This document shows positions 1-12,000 of a stretch of 64,000 bases of DNA, piece after piece. The translations under genes were made by a program, and so were the position numbers. Each line of letters opens with the position of its first letter. Position 1 is the stretch's first letter. The DNA lies in contig NBBA01000008.1 in NCBI GenBank assembly GCA_002794785.1, forward strand, positions 558,001 to 622,000, written 5' to 3'. The notes under the pieces were generated by a model. That model made no database searches, was not told where the DNA came from, and worked only from the letters and a program-made list of their open reading frames with translations. The stretch comes from Coniferiporia sulphurascens. Its lineage: Eukaryota; Basidiomycota; Agaricomycetes; Hymenochaetales; Hymenochaetaceae.

Positions 1-764
1 ACGGTCCAGGTGATAACCATGTGGTCCGATCCTGAGGGTGTATCCCACGACCGTGTCCAGGAGTCGCCCAAAGCAAGGTCTTCCAATGATGGAGAAGCCC
101 AGGCAAGGTCGATGACTGATTCGGTGAATTGGGTGGAAGGGCAGCGCCGGGTATCGAAGCCCGGCTGATTAAGGAGGTGCATGGCATGTGAGGCAGCCCA
201 GTGTTCAAGCGGACGGGCTTTTTGACCATCGCTGACAGAGTGGGTGCCATGGTCCCAGTGGATGGAGTGGAGATTGAAGTCCCCAGCAACCAGCCAGTGT
301 GCACTAGGAGGAAGCTCCAGTAGAGTGAGAGAGGAGATGGTGGCAGTTTTATTGGCATCGTGATTGTATACATTAGTGACAAAAAGAGGCCCAAGGCCGG
401 TGTCAAAAATTAGTGTGAGTATGTCGCGAGTGGGGGAGCGCGAAGCATCCAACACCACTCGGGACAGAGGGATGGACTGGTGAACCAGTGTAACCACACA
501 CGGACATGTTAGTTCGGTGCTCCCCGCAGAGGGGGGCACAAAGATGTGGTAGTTGGGCATGGCGGGGAAGCCAAAGACGGGCATACCTGATGCCACAAAC
601 ATAGAAGGGGAGGCACTGATAGGGTACCAAGGGGGTTCCTGTAATAGAATAACTGCAGGTGGAGAAGGGGCACCAGGGGGAGATGAGAGGGAGTGGACGA
701 GTGCTTCAACGTGCACTCGGGACGTTGCAACATTGTGTTGCATGAACGTCCATGTACTACTCAT
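1..764 (-). CDS. LINE family I ORF2, N-terminal part of APE-type endonuclease (partial)
   Basis: The ATG at 764 opens a frame with no stop to the window edge. It is homologous to the endonuclease start of the complete copy at 19299. APE-type landmarks are visible: a QEPPW motif in the early beta strand, an AGDFN segment with the metal/phosphate-binding Asp-Phe-Asn, and GSDH near the left edge, the SDH catalytic motif. The enzyme nicks target DNA to prime reverse transcription. The start overlaps the ORF1 stop by 8 nt (ATGAGTAG, 757-764), as in the other copy. Reverse transcriptase and RNase H lie outside the window. Confidence 0.8.
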   Translation of the reverse strand, partial: MSSTWTFMQHNVATSRVHVEALVHSLSSPPGAPSPPAVILLQEPPWYPISASPSMFVASGMPVFGFPAMPNYHIFVPPSAGSTELTCPCVVTLVHQSIPLSRVVLDASRSPTRDILTLIFDTGLGPLFVTNVYNHDANKTATISSLTLLELPPSAHWLVAGDFNLHSIHWDHGTHSVSDGQKARPLEHWAASHAMHLLNQPGFDTRRCPSTQFTESVIDLAWASPSLEDLALGDSWTRSWDTPSGSDHMVITWT

Positions 765-3056
765 CTACCGGGGGTGGGGCGAAAGAGGAACGGGCACGGC
801 CATGCTGTTTGGGGCAGCTGGAAGAGTCAGCGCGGTGTTCGCCGGAGCAGTTCGAGCATTTGGGGGGGTGTGTGCAGGGGGAGGAGGCCGGGAGGGCGTC
901 TCGTACGCAACCGGGGCAGCGCATGCGATGGTCATCAGTTCGGTGACGGCCTGCGCAGATCAGGCATGACCAGGGTCGGTTCCTGCAGTTCTGAACCAGG
1001 TGGCCCAGCGCAGCGCACTTGGTGCACTGCATCAGGCGAGGGAGGTCACGTCGAGCCACCAGCTTGAGCCGGCAGCCGAACATGTAGACGACGCGGTTCC
1101 TTGGTGTGGAGAGGATACTCACAGAGCGGGCGCCCGTAGGGTCTTCGAAGGAGAAGGCGATAGGGGCGGACATGACGTCCTTGCCAAGGAGCTCATAGGC
1201 CCGGGTCCAGTCGGGCTCTAGAGTCATTGGTAGTGAGAGGAGGTGAGGGTTGGTGGCACAGAACTCCGCTTGGAGGTCAGATGCAGTGAAGGCAGGGAGG
1301 CCCGGCGCAGGGCACGTCAGGACTTCGGCAATTTGTAGGCAGGCCCAAGATATGAGTTGGGAGACTGTGGCAGGGTAGACGCTTTGAATGGCTGCCATCA
1401 CAACTTCCTTCACACTGTTCATAGTGGGAACATGAGTGTTGTGAGCGAACGTGACGAAGCAATTGCCTCAGTCGTTCCAATGGGCAGTGCGTACGACCAG
1501 TTTGGCCGCAGTGGGGAAGCGTGAGAGGGCAGTCCGGACGTTGATAGTCGTCTAGGAATCGGTGGGGCGCACTTCAGCAGGAGGTGGAGCCCCATGGAAG
1601 CGGATGGCGAGGGTCAGGTCCGTAATGGTATGGATAACCGGGAGGACTGCATGCTTCGGCTCTTGTTTCACAGCGCTAGCAGAAGTGGGGGTTCCCGTCG
1701 ACACTGCTGCTGCAATAGCAGGAGAAGTGGCGGGAGTAGCCCCACCCGCGGCAAGACCTGGAGGGACAGGTGTCGGCAAGGTGGACCTGGCGGTGAGGTT
1801 AGAAGGGCCCGAAGGTCCTTGTGGTGGAGGAGGGGCAGTACTAGGGTTGGCTTTACCCTTCCCTTTCCTGTCTCTGGAGGGGGCGGACCCGACCCCCGAG
1901 GAGCGTGGGGGGGGCGTTCAAGGGCGTCCATCTGCTGCATCATGAAGGACATTTGGCACGTGAGGTCAGACATGACTTGAACCATCTGCTGTGGCAGGGA
2001 GGGGGGAAGGGGGGGACCGGCCACAGTCTGGGGGGGCTGAGGGGGGGCAAGAAGGGGAGCCGGCGGGGGGGCCAAGCTGAGACGGGGGCCCACCGCCACC
2101 CTGAAGGCCTGCATCGTGGCGGAATGTGCTAGAGGATCCTCCTGGACCAGAGCATTGTTGAGAGAATTAACTGCAAAGGCAATCTCTCCAAAGAGGGCGG
2201 CAGTCATGGCAGCCGACGCAGAGGTCGTCTTCCTGAGTGCGAGGAGGTCGTGGGAGGCGCGCATCGCAGTGGTGGCGGCCAGCCGAAGATAGGGGACCTT
2301 CAGCTCCTCTGCCTGGGGGGACAGAGGGGCTGGGGCGTTGGTGGATTTGCGCTTTTTCCATGCAGAGGCCGTAGAGTCCTGGGCATCGATATCCCCAGTG
2401 TCCGACATTTCAGAGTCGGAGTCAAGGGACGAGATGGCCACAGACGTTGGGTGGGACGGGCCACAGGGGGTCTCGTCTACGTGGGGGGCCATCCCACCAC
2501 CACCTGGGGGCGTGGTAGGGGGGGCAGGAGCAAGTAGAGAGGAGGTTGCATCTGTGGGGAGGTGAGATGCCCAGATGGAACCGGCGGTGGACTGGGGGGC
2601 CTGTGGGGCAGGGGCCAGAAAGGAGGAAAGGCCTGGTGGACCCCCAGAAGAGAGAGTTTCACCCGTGAGAGGCCCTGTAAGGGGTAAGCCCGGGGTAGCC
2701 GGGCGCGAGATATGCGCTGTAATCTGGCCAGTTCCTCGGTTGCTCGCTGCTGAAGCAGAGCGGGATGGGGGGTGGAAGGGTTGGCGAGACGTGATCTCCA
2801 CCACCAGTGGGGAAACTGTGGGGAGGATTTTGGGAGGTACCGGAGGTGCACGGGAAAAGCTCAAGATCGACCCCAAGAACGAGGAGGAGCGAGCCACAAC
2901 CATTCCCAGAGGAAGCAGTGGGTCAGACCCACATCCACGATGAGGACAAAAACCACCTCGTGTAGATACAGAGGGGGCAGAGAAGGTCTCGTCAATGGGG
3001 CGAGGGGATTGTTGTTTTTGTTGTTGTTGATCAGACATAGAGGGCAGAGTGCTCAT
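757..3056 (-). pseudogene. LINE family I ORF1 (gag-like, zinc-knuckle), frameshifted
   Basis: It encodes a nucleic-acid-binding ORF1 protein, homologous along its length to the intact 760-aa ORF1 at 17024-19306. The N-terminal half (from ATG at 3056) is low-complexity, rich in Pro, Ser and Ala. The C-terminal half carries Cys/His zinc knuckles (CTKCAALGHLVQNC and following CLICAGRH and CPGC motifs, about 870-1040). A frameshift near 1800 moves the reading to another frame, and in-frame stops follow at 1552-1554 (TAG) and 1468-1470 (TGA). The terminal TAG at 757-759 lies inside the ATG context of ORF2, as in the complete copy. Non-functional as it stands. Confidence 0.85.
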
Positions 3057-3269
3057 AAAGACTACCTAGATGGTGGTGGTTAGAGGACAAGGAGGATGGT
3101 GTGAATGGATATCAATCTCGTATGTCCAGTCCGGTCATAGCGGTTGCGCTTGGTACGTTCTAACTTTATTCGCACCCGCTCGTTTATCCGTTGCTTAGCC
3201 TTGATTCTGGATTGAATATATCGTTTGCTATAGGTGATGAGGTTAGTACAATCGGTGCGCCCCAAACAC

Positions 3270-3916
3270 GCCTCCTCGCACTAATTTTTGTACGACGAAT
3301 AGCCTTTGTACGACAACGACGCGGGATCGCCCGCAAATCTGGCAAAATACGTCCTTCAGACGAAATCCGACTTCGCAGCAGCCGGACTCTCGGGCATGCC
3401 CGCCTCAATCTCCGACATGGCGTAGTACGGCTGGCAGAGCGCCGGCGACATCTCGTCAAAATGGTCGCCGCAGTGGACTTCTTCATGACTAACGGCTTTC
3501 CGTACTTTGGGCAGAAGGCGACGACTGGGGGCAGCTCGACAAGCGATTTCACGGAAGATATAACTAACTTCAAGGGCATCGCGAAGGAGAAGCCGCTTCT
3601 GGTCATGTAGGTATGCGCTATTCTGTTCAAGATTGATAGTTGTGGCTGTATGCTTATAATGCTCGCTTTGTTGCATCTGCAGACTGGGTGGCCGAGCAAC
3701 AAGGAATTATGCTTGCCCAACAGCGCAGGTGTAGTCGTTTCGGTCCAGTCTAAACAGGCGTGCTTGGAGCTGTTTGGCAACTATTTCGGGGGCCACATCA
3801 AAGCGAATAACATCGGTTGGATGAGGCGCAGCTTCGTTGACAATCTGCTGGGCTGGGACGCCTTTGATACCTCCGGGAAGCAAGGATTTTACATAACGGC
3901 TGAGCAGTCATGTTGA
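3270..3916 (+). pseudogene. GH17-type glucan beta-1,3-glucosidase remnant
   Basis: Three stretches in different frames together resemble the C-terminal half of a fungal GH17 glucanase. About 3290-3420 reads LYDNDAGSPANLAKYVLQTK and then SISDMA, stop, YGWQSAGD. From about 3466 the frame changes and reads VDFFMTNGFPYFGQ, then FTEDITNFKGIAKEKPLLV. After an intron-like gap near 3608-3680 it continues TGWPSNKEL and ends GWDAFDTSGKQGFYITAEQSC with stop at 3916. The in-frame TAG at about 3430, the frameshift near 3460 and the missing N-terminal half mark it as dead. The catalytic Glu before TGWPS is not readable across the gap. The LINE at 1-3098 begins 170 bp upstream, so an insertion may have removed the 5' half. 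The family call rests on recognised motif order, not on a search. Confidence 0.6.
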
Positions 3917-4198
3917 GTTTCGGTCCACAACGGGGTTTCCGGTAAGAATCTCGGTTCGAACTTCAACTTATTCTCGGTGGCTGGATGTTTTGCACACTTA
4001 CACAGATGCATTCAAGAAAGGAGAGGTCGCAGGCGCACAACTATGTACATATAGTAGGAAGGGTACAACAATATAAGATAAGTTATTGAATCCATTACAA
4101 ATGGAGAGACGCAAAAACAAAAACAAAGATATAAGGGCCCTTTGAAAATGAGCAGTACAACATAAAGGACAGACACTGATAACCTGCATTGGTTACTT

Positions 4199-7100
4199 TT
4201 ACGTTTGCCCGTCAAGCTCCTCGACAATCCTTTGCTGTTCTTCAGGGGACATGTTGAAGCTGAATTACGATGTCATCAGTGTTGAAAACTCAGATAAAAG
4301 CGGCCCGGAACACTTACAATTTTGCAGCGAAAGAAGGGAGGTCGTCGGCAGTGCTGACAAATCTGGATTCCAGCAGGGCTTTATGCCTTGATCGTAGTCT
4401 TGTTATCAAGATATAATCAGCGCCATACGTATTACTGTTCACATAGCATTACTCACATAGACCCGGGGGATGGGGGAGCTTTGTGGTGGGCACGCCGAGG
4501 AGGCCACTCAGGCTCCGGCTCTGGTTCGGTGCGCTGGCGTTGCGAAGGACGTCCCTTCCCCGGTTCTCGGGATACAACTTTGCGCTTACGAGATTTCTGA
4601 CATGTACTGGTACGTTAGTGCGGGGCCAAAAGGAAAGTAGTGAAACAAGCCAGGTCTTCACCGATTCGCGCAGTGACTCCTTCTCCATGCGGCTTGGCCT
4701 TAACAGCGCATCATTTTGATGGGTGTATCTTATACATCCGGCACTTAAGATCTGATGGATTTCATCCGAGGCTCCGTCTTTTTGAGGTGAAGGTGGGTCT
4801 TGATTGCAAGTTCTCATTAGTATATTCGATTACGACGGAGTGCGGTCACTTTACCGTCGTCAAGAAACAAGGATGCCAGCCCACGCAAATCATCCTTTCG
4901 TATGCAGGATAAGTAGTGTTAGCCCTTTCAATCATGCACATCAATGTACGGAAGGATATTACATCTTCGAGACTCTGAGACTTCGCCTCGACTTCCAGAG
5001 CTTCTTTCTCAGTGGCAAGACTTTTTCGCTTTCCTTTCTTGTTCACATCCATGTTCGCGAGTGCCCAGTCGAACTCAGCCAGATGAGCTCTTTCGATCTG
5101 ACGAATGCAGTCATATGATAAGCTTAAAACGACGAATTCATACGGAATACCCGCACAGTCATTTTCGTGGCCAGCGTGTCCTCGTGCAGCTTGAAGAGAT
5201 TATCTGCGCCAAAAAGTTCTCCTCTCCTCTTCGTATCACCTTGTACGCCCTCGAAATATCTGTTGTGCAATAGTGGAAGGGGTAAAGTGAATAACTGCTA
5301 GAAAAGGATAGTGTATTTTGGTACCTTGTTTGGTGGCTCGCTTCATAACCGATTTTCATCATCTGCTGTTTATAGACTTGGCGAGCATATATCAGCTCCT
5401 CTATAGAACCCGCGCCAAGAAGGCGATAGACATGAACATCGCGAGTTTGACCGAAACGATATGCGCGATCCATAGCCTGGAGATCATGTGCAGGATCTAG
5501 TTACGAACTGAGCATCTATAAACCCTATCCAGAAGACACATCTACTTACTCCAATTTGGATCTTGTGGGAGATATCTTAAGTCACTCTGCAGATGGAAAA
5601 GGAATAAAGCACGGGACATACCGAAAATAACTACTTTATTAGCGCTTGTTAAGTTGAGGCCGGTTCCTCCAGCCAGCGTAGATATCAAAAATATGAAAAT
5701 CTCAGGATTATTGTTGAACCTGTCTATCAGAGGCATTCCTAAGATGCAAAGGTAAGACATCAGACTTATATTGGAAAGGGAAAGCCCCTTACTCTCGTTT
5801 TGTTTCGTTGACCCATCCAATCTGCAGAAGCTGTAGCCTAGTTTCGGCGCGTGAGTCAAATGAAGGGGACAGTAGGGCGTGGCGATGGTTACGAACTATT
5901 ACAATTCAGATGATAGTCTAACATGTCCAGCAGCTTCACCGATTTCGTAAATATAAGGACTTTGTCAGAGCGACCCTTTTGCCACTCCCTCAATAGTAAG
6001 TTCAAAACCTGTAACATTCCATAATAAGGAACATCAAATCGGTTTCGTTGCGTTAACTAGGGAGTCTGGTTAGGGGAAACTACGTACATCCCACTTTCCA
6101 CAAAACTGCGGTAGTAATATTGCGGGGCCATATTTCGGGACCGTACGATCTGGAAAAGCAATCTTTGAAATCTCTCGATTCCGCTTCGTCTACAGAGAAA
6201 CGATCAGTTTAATAACTGCCACGAAGCATTGATACAGACGTACTTGGTCTTTAGTATCATTGGGGGCTGCAGGAATAAATTAGATGAGCTACGCAACGTT
6301 TGCGGATTGAGGGGCTTTGGCTCACATGGGAGGATAAGAGCGAGGTGGTTCGAAATTTTCAGTAGAATTGTCAAATAAGTGAAGAAGTGTGCGGCGTCCA
6401 TTGAATGACAGCACTTTGTCCTCCTTAGTGAATTATTAAGTTAGAGAATCTGACTAACATCAATGAGGGATAACGCGAACATACGTCAATCCTGAGCCGC
6501 AGTCGCACGGTGTCAAATCAACATGGGGTCCGGGACCATTTATTTTTATCCGTTCCTCCCTATGAGCGAGTATACGTTTGTATACCAGTATTTGCTGTGG
6601 AGTCAGGGGACAGAAGACCACTTCATCCACTTTCTGCGGAAGCTGCATTGTATTTGGTCGATATATAGCACGAGTACCTAGTAATGTAATTTAGTTCTCA
6701 CTCACCTGAAGGCGTATAAGATCTTTCGTCCTGTTAAAAGTGAATGATATCTACCGGAGAACTAGCGGAAGTCTTAAGTGACGACGGACCTGCGCAAAAA
6801 ATACAATGGCAGCAGACGGCTAACGAGCGTCTGAGCCACGGACTGTTCCAAAGCTTCAGTCCTTGCTACATCGTAAGCCTTTTGCCACAATAATCGTACC
6901 TTCGCAGTTGTCCTCTCATCCTCCGATGCTTTCGCGCTTTGACCAATTGCAAGGGGCTTAGATACATAGTTCTTCCAAGTCTTCAAGGTATCCAGCTTCC
7001 CGGGATTTGACCAGTCGAGAATAGTCCAGAGCTCTTCGTATGTATTCTGAATTGCTGTTCCAGTAAGTCCAAAGCGAGCTTTACACTTGAACTTGTTGAA

Positions 7101-8754
7101 CGCTAGTGTTATCTTAGACGCCGGATTCTTGAGTTTATGGGCCTCGTCGACAAAGATAATGGACCAAGGAAGGTCGTATAAGAGTTCTATATCCCCTCTG
7201 GCCGTATCAAAAGAAGTAATCACTGTATCGAAAAGAAAAATTAAATTTCAATAAACACTATTTTCACGTCATGCTTTCTCTCAGATTCACGCACAGACAT
7301 CAAGGCGTCCCAGACTGAAGTCCTTGAGAGCCTGCCGTCGATCCTCGGGAGGACCTACGTACATACCGGCCTCAAAATAACCCCACTGTCACCGTACATC
7401 AATTAGCCTATACAATTCACTTGCACGGGGAATTCACTGACTGTTTCGAATTCGCGTTGCCAGTTATGGGCAACCGTACTCGGCGCGATGATCAAACACG
7501 TCGGCCAGCTTGTATTCGCCGGCTGGAGTCGCTTATGCTCCCTCCACTCGTGGTTATCTTGCAGACGCGAAACATGCTTGCGGCGTCTGTTCACGTCTCG
7601 CCTGTCGCCGTATTTCTTCATAATTGCCGCCAGGAAGGAAATAACTTGTATCGTTTTCCCCTGGGTATTAGGAGGGATATCAGTATACATAAAGAACCCT
7701 CGGTGGACGAACACTTCAACCCACGAGTCCCATGTCGTCGCCGAGGACACCTCCCCGTCCCTCTTTATACCGATTCCAGAAGAAGCGTATCCCATCACGT
7801 TGATAGTCACGGAGGAACGTATTCATAGATGCGGGAACTTTTGTATCAGTCTCCGCCTCGAGTACGAGAGGAACAACTGGTCGTGAGACGTCCCTTGGAA
7901 ATGCCGGCCGAGGTTCCAAGGTCTAGACAGTCTGTTTAAGAATACGAACATTGCGCCGGTATCACGCAGTGAACTCACGAAGACATCATCTAGGTCATAG
8001 TCATCATCTGATTCTGTTTCGGAGTTGATAGAGACAGTTCCCTTCGTTGCAGACCGTGAGTTCATCGGTGCAAACATGTCGTCCTGTTCTGATTCGGACT
8101 CGGTGACAGAATCGTCGTCTTCCGGAGAATGTTTGTGTTAGATTCGAATTATCTATAGGCAGAGCATGGATCGTTTTTACTTACCTACTTGAGGTTTCCT
8201 AGAATTGGAGAGGGAGCTTCGCAGTACAACTTTCTGACGAGGTGAGGGATATTTTTCTTTGCTGAAATCGTCATCATCGGAGAGTTCCTCCTCTTCATCG
8301 TCTGTATCCACGCCGTATTCGTTTTCTTCTGACTCAGAGTCTTCAATTTTACTTCTTAGTACTGTCAAAAGCCAAGGTCAATAATACGCATTGAGGCTAT
8401 CCGGAATACTTTACAAGGGCCAAACATATTAACAACGACACTTTGTGGCGCATTCCGTGTCGATTCGGAATCTAGAAACGGTGAGGGGGCTTGGAAGGCC
8501 TGTCGTCTGCGTCTGTCTATTGCTGAGCATTTTGGAATGGCTGTCTCGCAGTCATTGACAAGTCGCTGGGACCCGTCTTTGTCGCCAGTCCCAGCTCTTC
8601 TCCCACCCCTCGCCTTTCCCTTTCTTTCGTACTCATACGGTGCGTTATTAATGAAGTCCGGGTCTGATTCTTCGGAGTCTGAGAGTTCGGGACACGCCTG
8701 GCGCCGGCCAAGTTGCAACCTTGACGTTGTCTTTGTCTCATCCATTGGAACCAT
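4199..8754 (-). CDS. SNF2-family DNA-dependent ATPase, ERCC6L2-like
   Basis: A 1050-aa Swi2/Snf2 translocase, nuclear by family, in 24 exons that sum to 3153 nt. Introns: 8362-8414, 8119-8184, 7923-7978, 7661-7724, 7386-7441, 7223-7294, 6731-6789, 6643-6705, 6424-6484, 6267-6325, 6190-6243, 6009-6087, 5838-5902, 5739-5792, 5562-5621, 5497-5549, 5260-5324, 5098-5156, 4895-4962, 4799-4854, 4597-4661, 4399-4456, 4260-4317. The N-terminus is acidic and Ser-rich (about residues 1-230). Motif I (GDDMGLGKT, about 280-288) is assembled across an intron. Then come DEAHKLKNP (motif II), [14 protein letters not shown] (III), [31 protein letters not shown] (V) and RAYRFGQ (VI). The tail has RYFEGVQGD, then [11 protein letters not shown] and [11 protein letters not shown], which I associate with ERCC6L2/Rad26-like proteins, and a basic KSRKRK patch. 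The role is probably in DNA repair. ATG 8752-8754 is the first in frame. Confidence 0.9.
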
Positions 8755-9094
8755 TGAAGACTTTGACACACACAAATTTTGCTAGGTCATACGGTTTGAG
8801 GGCACTTCCACTGCTCAAGGAGGCGCAGTTCGCAATTGCGGCGGTGGATGTTGGTTGGGTTTAACTCGGGGGCTCCGGCGCGGCTGGCACTTGGAAATAA
8901 TGACGTGACGGATTCAGACGCGTAAGTCACGTACAATAACGGTAACGTTATCTCGCTCAGAAATTTGACTAAGACTTTGGCGCAATTGCATACTAGTTGC
9001 TTGCCTGTGCTATGCTTTGCCTCAAGTCATCCTGACATTTATCTATTCTTTCTTATCCGTCTCCTATCTGGAGGTAATACATTCGGAGGGAACT
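8755..9094. promoter_or_regulatory. Divergent promoter region between the SNF2 gene and RPC2
   Basis: The 340 bp separate the start codons of two oppositely transcribed genes and must hold both promoters and 5' leaders. I see no clear TATA box; several CpG-containing stretches are present, as is common at constitutive promoters. This is inferred from position only. Confidence 0.45.
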
Positions 9095-12000
9095 ATGGGT
9101 CCAACTCCGGAGCGCGACGAACACAGTGACGAGGACTGGGACCATGGCACGAACTGGCGCGGCCTCGGTCTCACTGACCCAATTAAAAGTGTTGAGGTAT
9201 TTAGCGAATATGCTCCCATTTCTAGAGCTTCAGAAACTTATACGCATACTCAGGACAAGTGGTTGTTGCTTCCAGCATTCCTAAAGGTCAAAGGGCTAGT
9301 AAAGCAGCATCTTGACTCGTTCAATTACTTCGTCGATGTGGATATCAAGAATATTGTTAAGGCAAATAATAAAGTCACCTCGGACGTCGACCCGCGCTTC
9401 TGGCTCAAATACACCGATATTCAAGTCGGATTTCCTGACCGAACCGACGCCGATGCGATCGACAAGAGTGTTACCCCCCATGAGTGTCGTCTACGTGATT
9501 CAACTTATGGTGCGCCCGTTTTAGTGACAATCCAGTACACTCGAGGAAAGCAGGTTGTGCTCCGGAAAAACGTCAACATAGGCCGATTGCCTATCATGCT
9601 CAGAAGCAATAAGTGCGTTCTGACCGGAAGGACAGACGCCCAGCTGGCCAGGATGCAGGAGTGTCCATTAGATCCGGGGGGTTACTTCGTGGTTAAAGGG
9701 ACTGAAAAAGTCATCCTTGTGCAGGAGCAGCTGAGCAAGAATCGTATTATCGTGGAAAACGACTCAGTCAAAGGAATTGTGCAGGCATCATGCACATCGT
9801 ACGTAACCTTTCGCTCATGTGTTCCGGAGGTATATGAATGCAATTATACAGATCGACTCATGGGGGTCTCAAGTCGAAGACTTACGTCGCCACAAAAAAG
9901 GACAGGCTTTACTTGCGTCATAATTGTTTCCACGAAGACATCCCCATTGTCATCGCTTTAAAGGCTTTGGGTCTTCAATCTGACAAAGAGATCTTGCTAC
10001 TCACCGCCGGCACCTCCGAAGCTTATAAATCCTCTTTCTCACCGAATCTGGAGGAAGCCGCGAAACTTAATGTCTTTACGCGACACCAGGCACTTGATTA
10101 TATTGGGAGCCGCGTAAAAGTGAACAGGCGGATGATTGGTCCTCGTCGACCCGTTTGGGAAGAGGCTCTAGAAGCCCTTGCGACAATTGTTCTTGCACAT
10201 GTCCCGGTAAACAATCTAGACTTTCGCCCTAAGGCCATATTCGTTGCAACTATGACACGCCGAGTTTTGATGTGCATGGATGATGAAAAAATGGTTGACG
10301 ACCGCGACTACGTCGGGAACAAGCGTCTCGAACTAGCTGGGCAGCTTCTGGCGCTATTATTTGAGGATCTCTTCAAAACATTCAATACAAACTTGAAGTC
10401 CGCGATTGACAAAGTCCTTAAAAAGCCGTCACGGACATCTGAATTCGATGCCTTCAACACAATGCAGTTCCAAGGTGACCACATCACTGCGGGCTTTGTA
10501 CGCGCAATCTCGACAGGCAACTGGTCTTTGAAGCGTTTCAAGATGGAGCGTGCGGGTGTCACTCATGTCCTTAGTCGTCTTAGTTTCATCAGCGCGCTCG
10601 GAATGATGACGCGTATATCGTCACAATTCGAGAAAACGCGCAAGGTAAGTGGACCGCGTGCCTTGCAGCCAAGTCAGTGGGGAATGTTATGTACAAGTGA
10701 TACACCTGAAGGGGAGGCCTGTGGTCTCGTCAAAAACTTGGCGTTGATGACGCATATCACAACCGACGTAGAGGAAGAGCCTTTGGTTCGTCTAGTACAC
10801 TCCTTAGGCGTAGAAGGTATGGTACCATCGCAAGTCCTTAGTCCTTACTGCAGAATCTGATTTTCTCTTCTTAGATATCTGTCTTGCTACAGGAGCGGAG
10901 ATATACGGCCCGAACTCGTTCGTGGTCAACGTTAATGGTACAATTATCGGCCTCACGCGTTACCCCACCCGCTTCGTGCAAAACTTCCGGCGTCTTCGTC
11001 GGGCCGGACGGTTCAGCGAGTTCGTCAGTGTATACATCAACCACCATCACCATGCCGTACATATCGCTAGCGATGGAGGGCGAATTTGTAGGCCAATGAT
11101 AATTGTGGAGAATCAGCGGCCGAAGGTAACTAACGATCACATTATTGTACGTATTTTTTCTTGCCGTCTTCGTCACTTTTCTGAGTAAACGACCATTCTA
11201 GGAATTAAAGAAAAGTCTCGTTACTTTTGACGATTTCCTCCGGCGAGGTCTGGTTGAATATTTGGACGTCAATGAAGAAAATGATTCCTACATTGCGCTC
11301 TATGAAAACATGATTGTACCCGGTACTACACATCTTGAGATCGAGCCCTTCACTATCCTTGGTGCAGTTGCCGGCCTCATTCCATATCCACATCATAACC
11401 AATCCCCACGTAATACTTATCAATGTGCTATGGGCAAACAAGCTATCGGCGCCATCGCATATAACCAGCTCAATCGTATCGACACACTTTTATACCTCTT
11501 GGTTTACCCTCAACAACCGATGGTGAAAACAAAGACGATAGAACTGGTTGGTTATGACAAGTTGCCTGCTGGACAGAATGCCACAATTGCAGTCATGAGC
11601 TATTCAGGCTACGATATTGAGGATGCTTTAATTCTCAACAAGGTGGGATATCCTTCGCGAGGAAGTGTTTGTGCATTGCTTATATCTTACCTAGGCAAGT
11701 TTGGATCGCGGTTATGGTCGTTGTCAAGTTTTGCGAAAGAATGCAACCCTCATTCGCAAATATCCGAATGGCACGTAAGTTATTTTCTTGCATTTTGCTC
11801 TTAAACAGTGTTTGACGATGCCTGTAGATTCGATCGTCTCGCCGATGCGCCATTGGATGAAAATGGCCAGGTCCAGAAGAAATACGACATCATTCAATTG
11901 GACGGTCTCGCGGGAGTTGGTGAACGTGTCGACCCAGGTGACGTCTATGTCAACAAGCAGACCCCAGCGAATGCGAACGACAATTCATTTACTGGCCAAG

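Larger units (their letters stand above)
1..3098 (-). mobile_element. Non-LTR retrotransposon (LINE), family I, 5' portion, runs off the left edge
   Basis: A copy of the LINE that is complete at 16964-23978, here on the minus strand. Its 5' end (CATCCTCC, at 3098) matches the first bases of the other copy. It carries a gag-like ORF1 with zinc knuckles, followed by the start of the endonuclease ORF. Only about 3.1 kb lie in the window, so the 3' end and target duplication cannot be checked. ORF1 is broken (see its entry), so the copy is probably not autonomous. Zinc-knuckle ORF1, APE endonuclease, RT and RNase H in this order is the layout of Tad-like LINEs; the clade is my inference. Confidence 0.9.
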
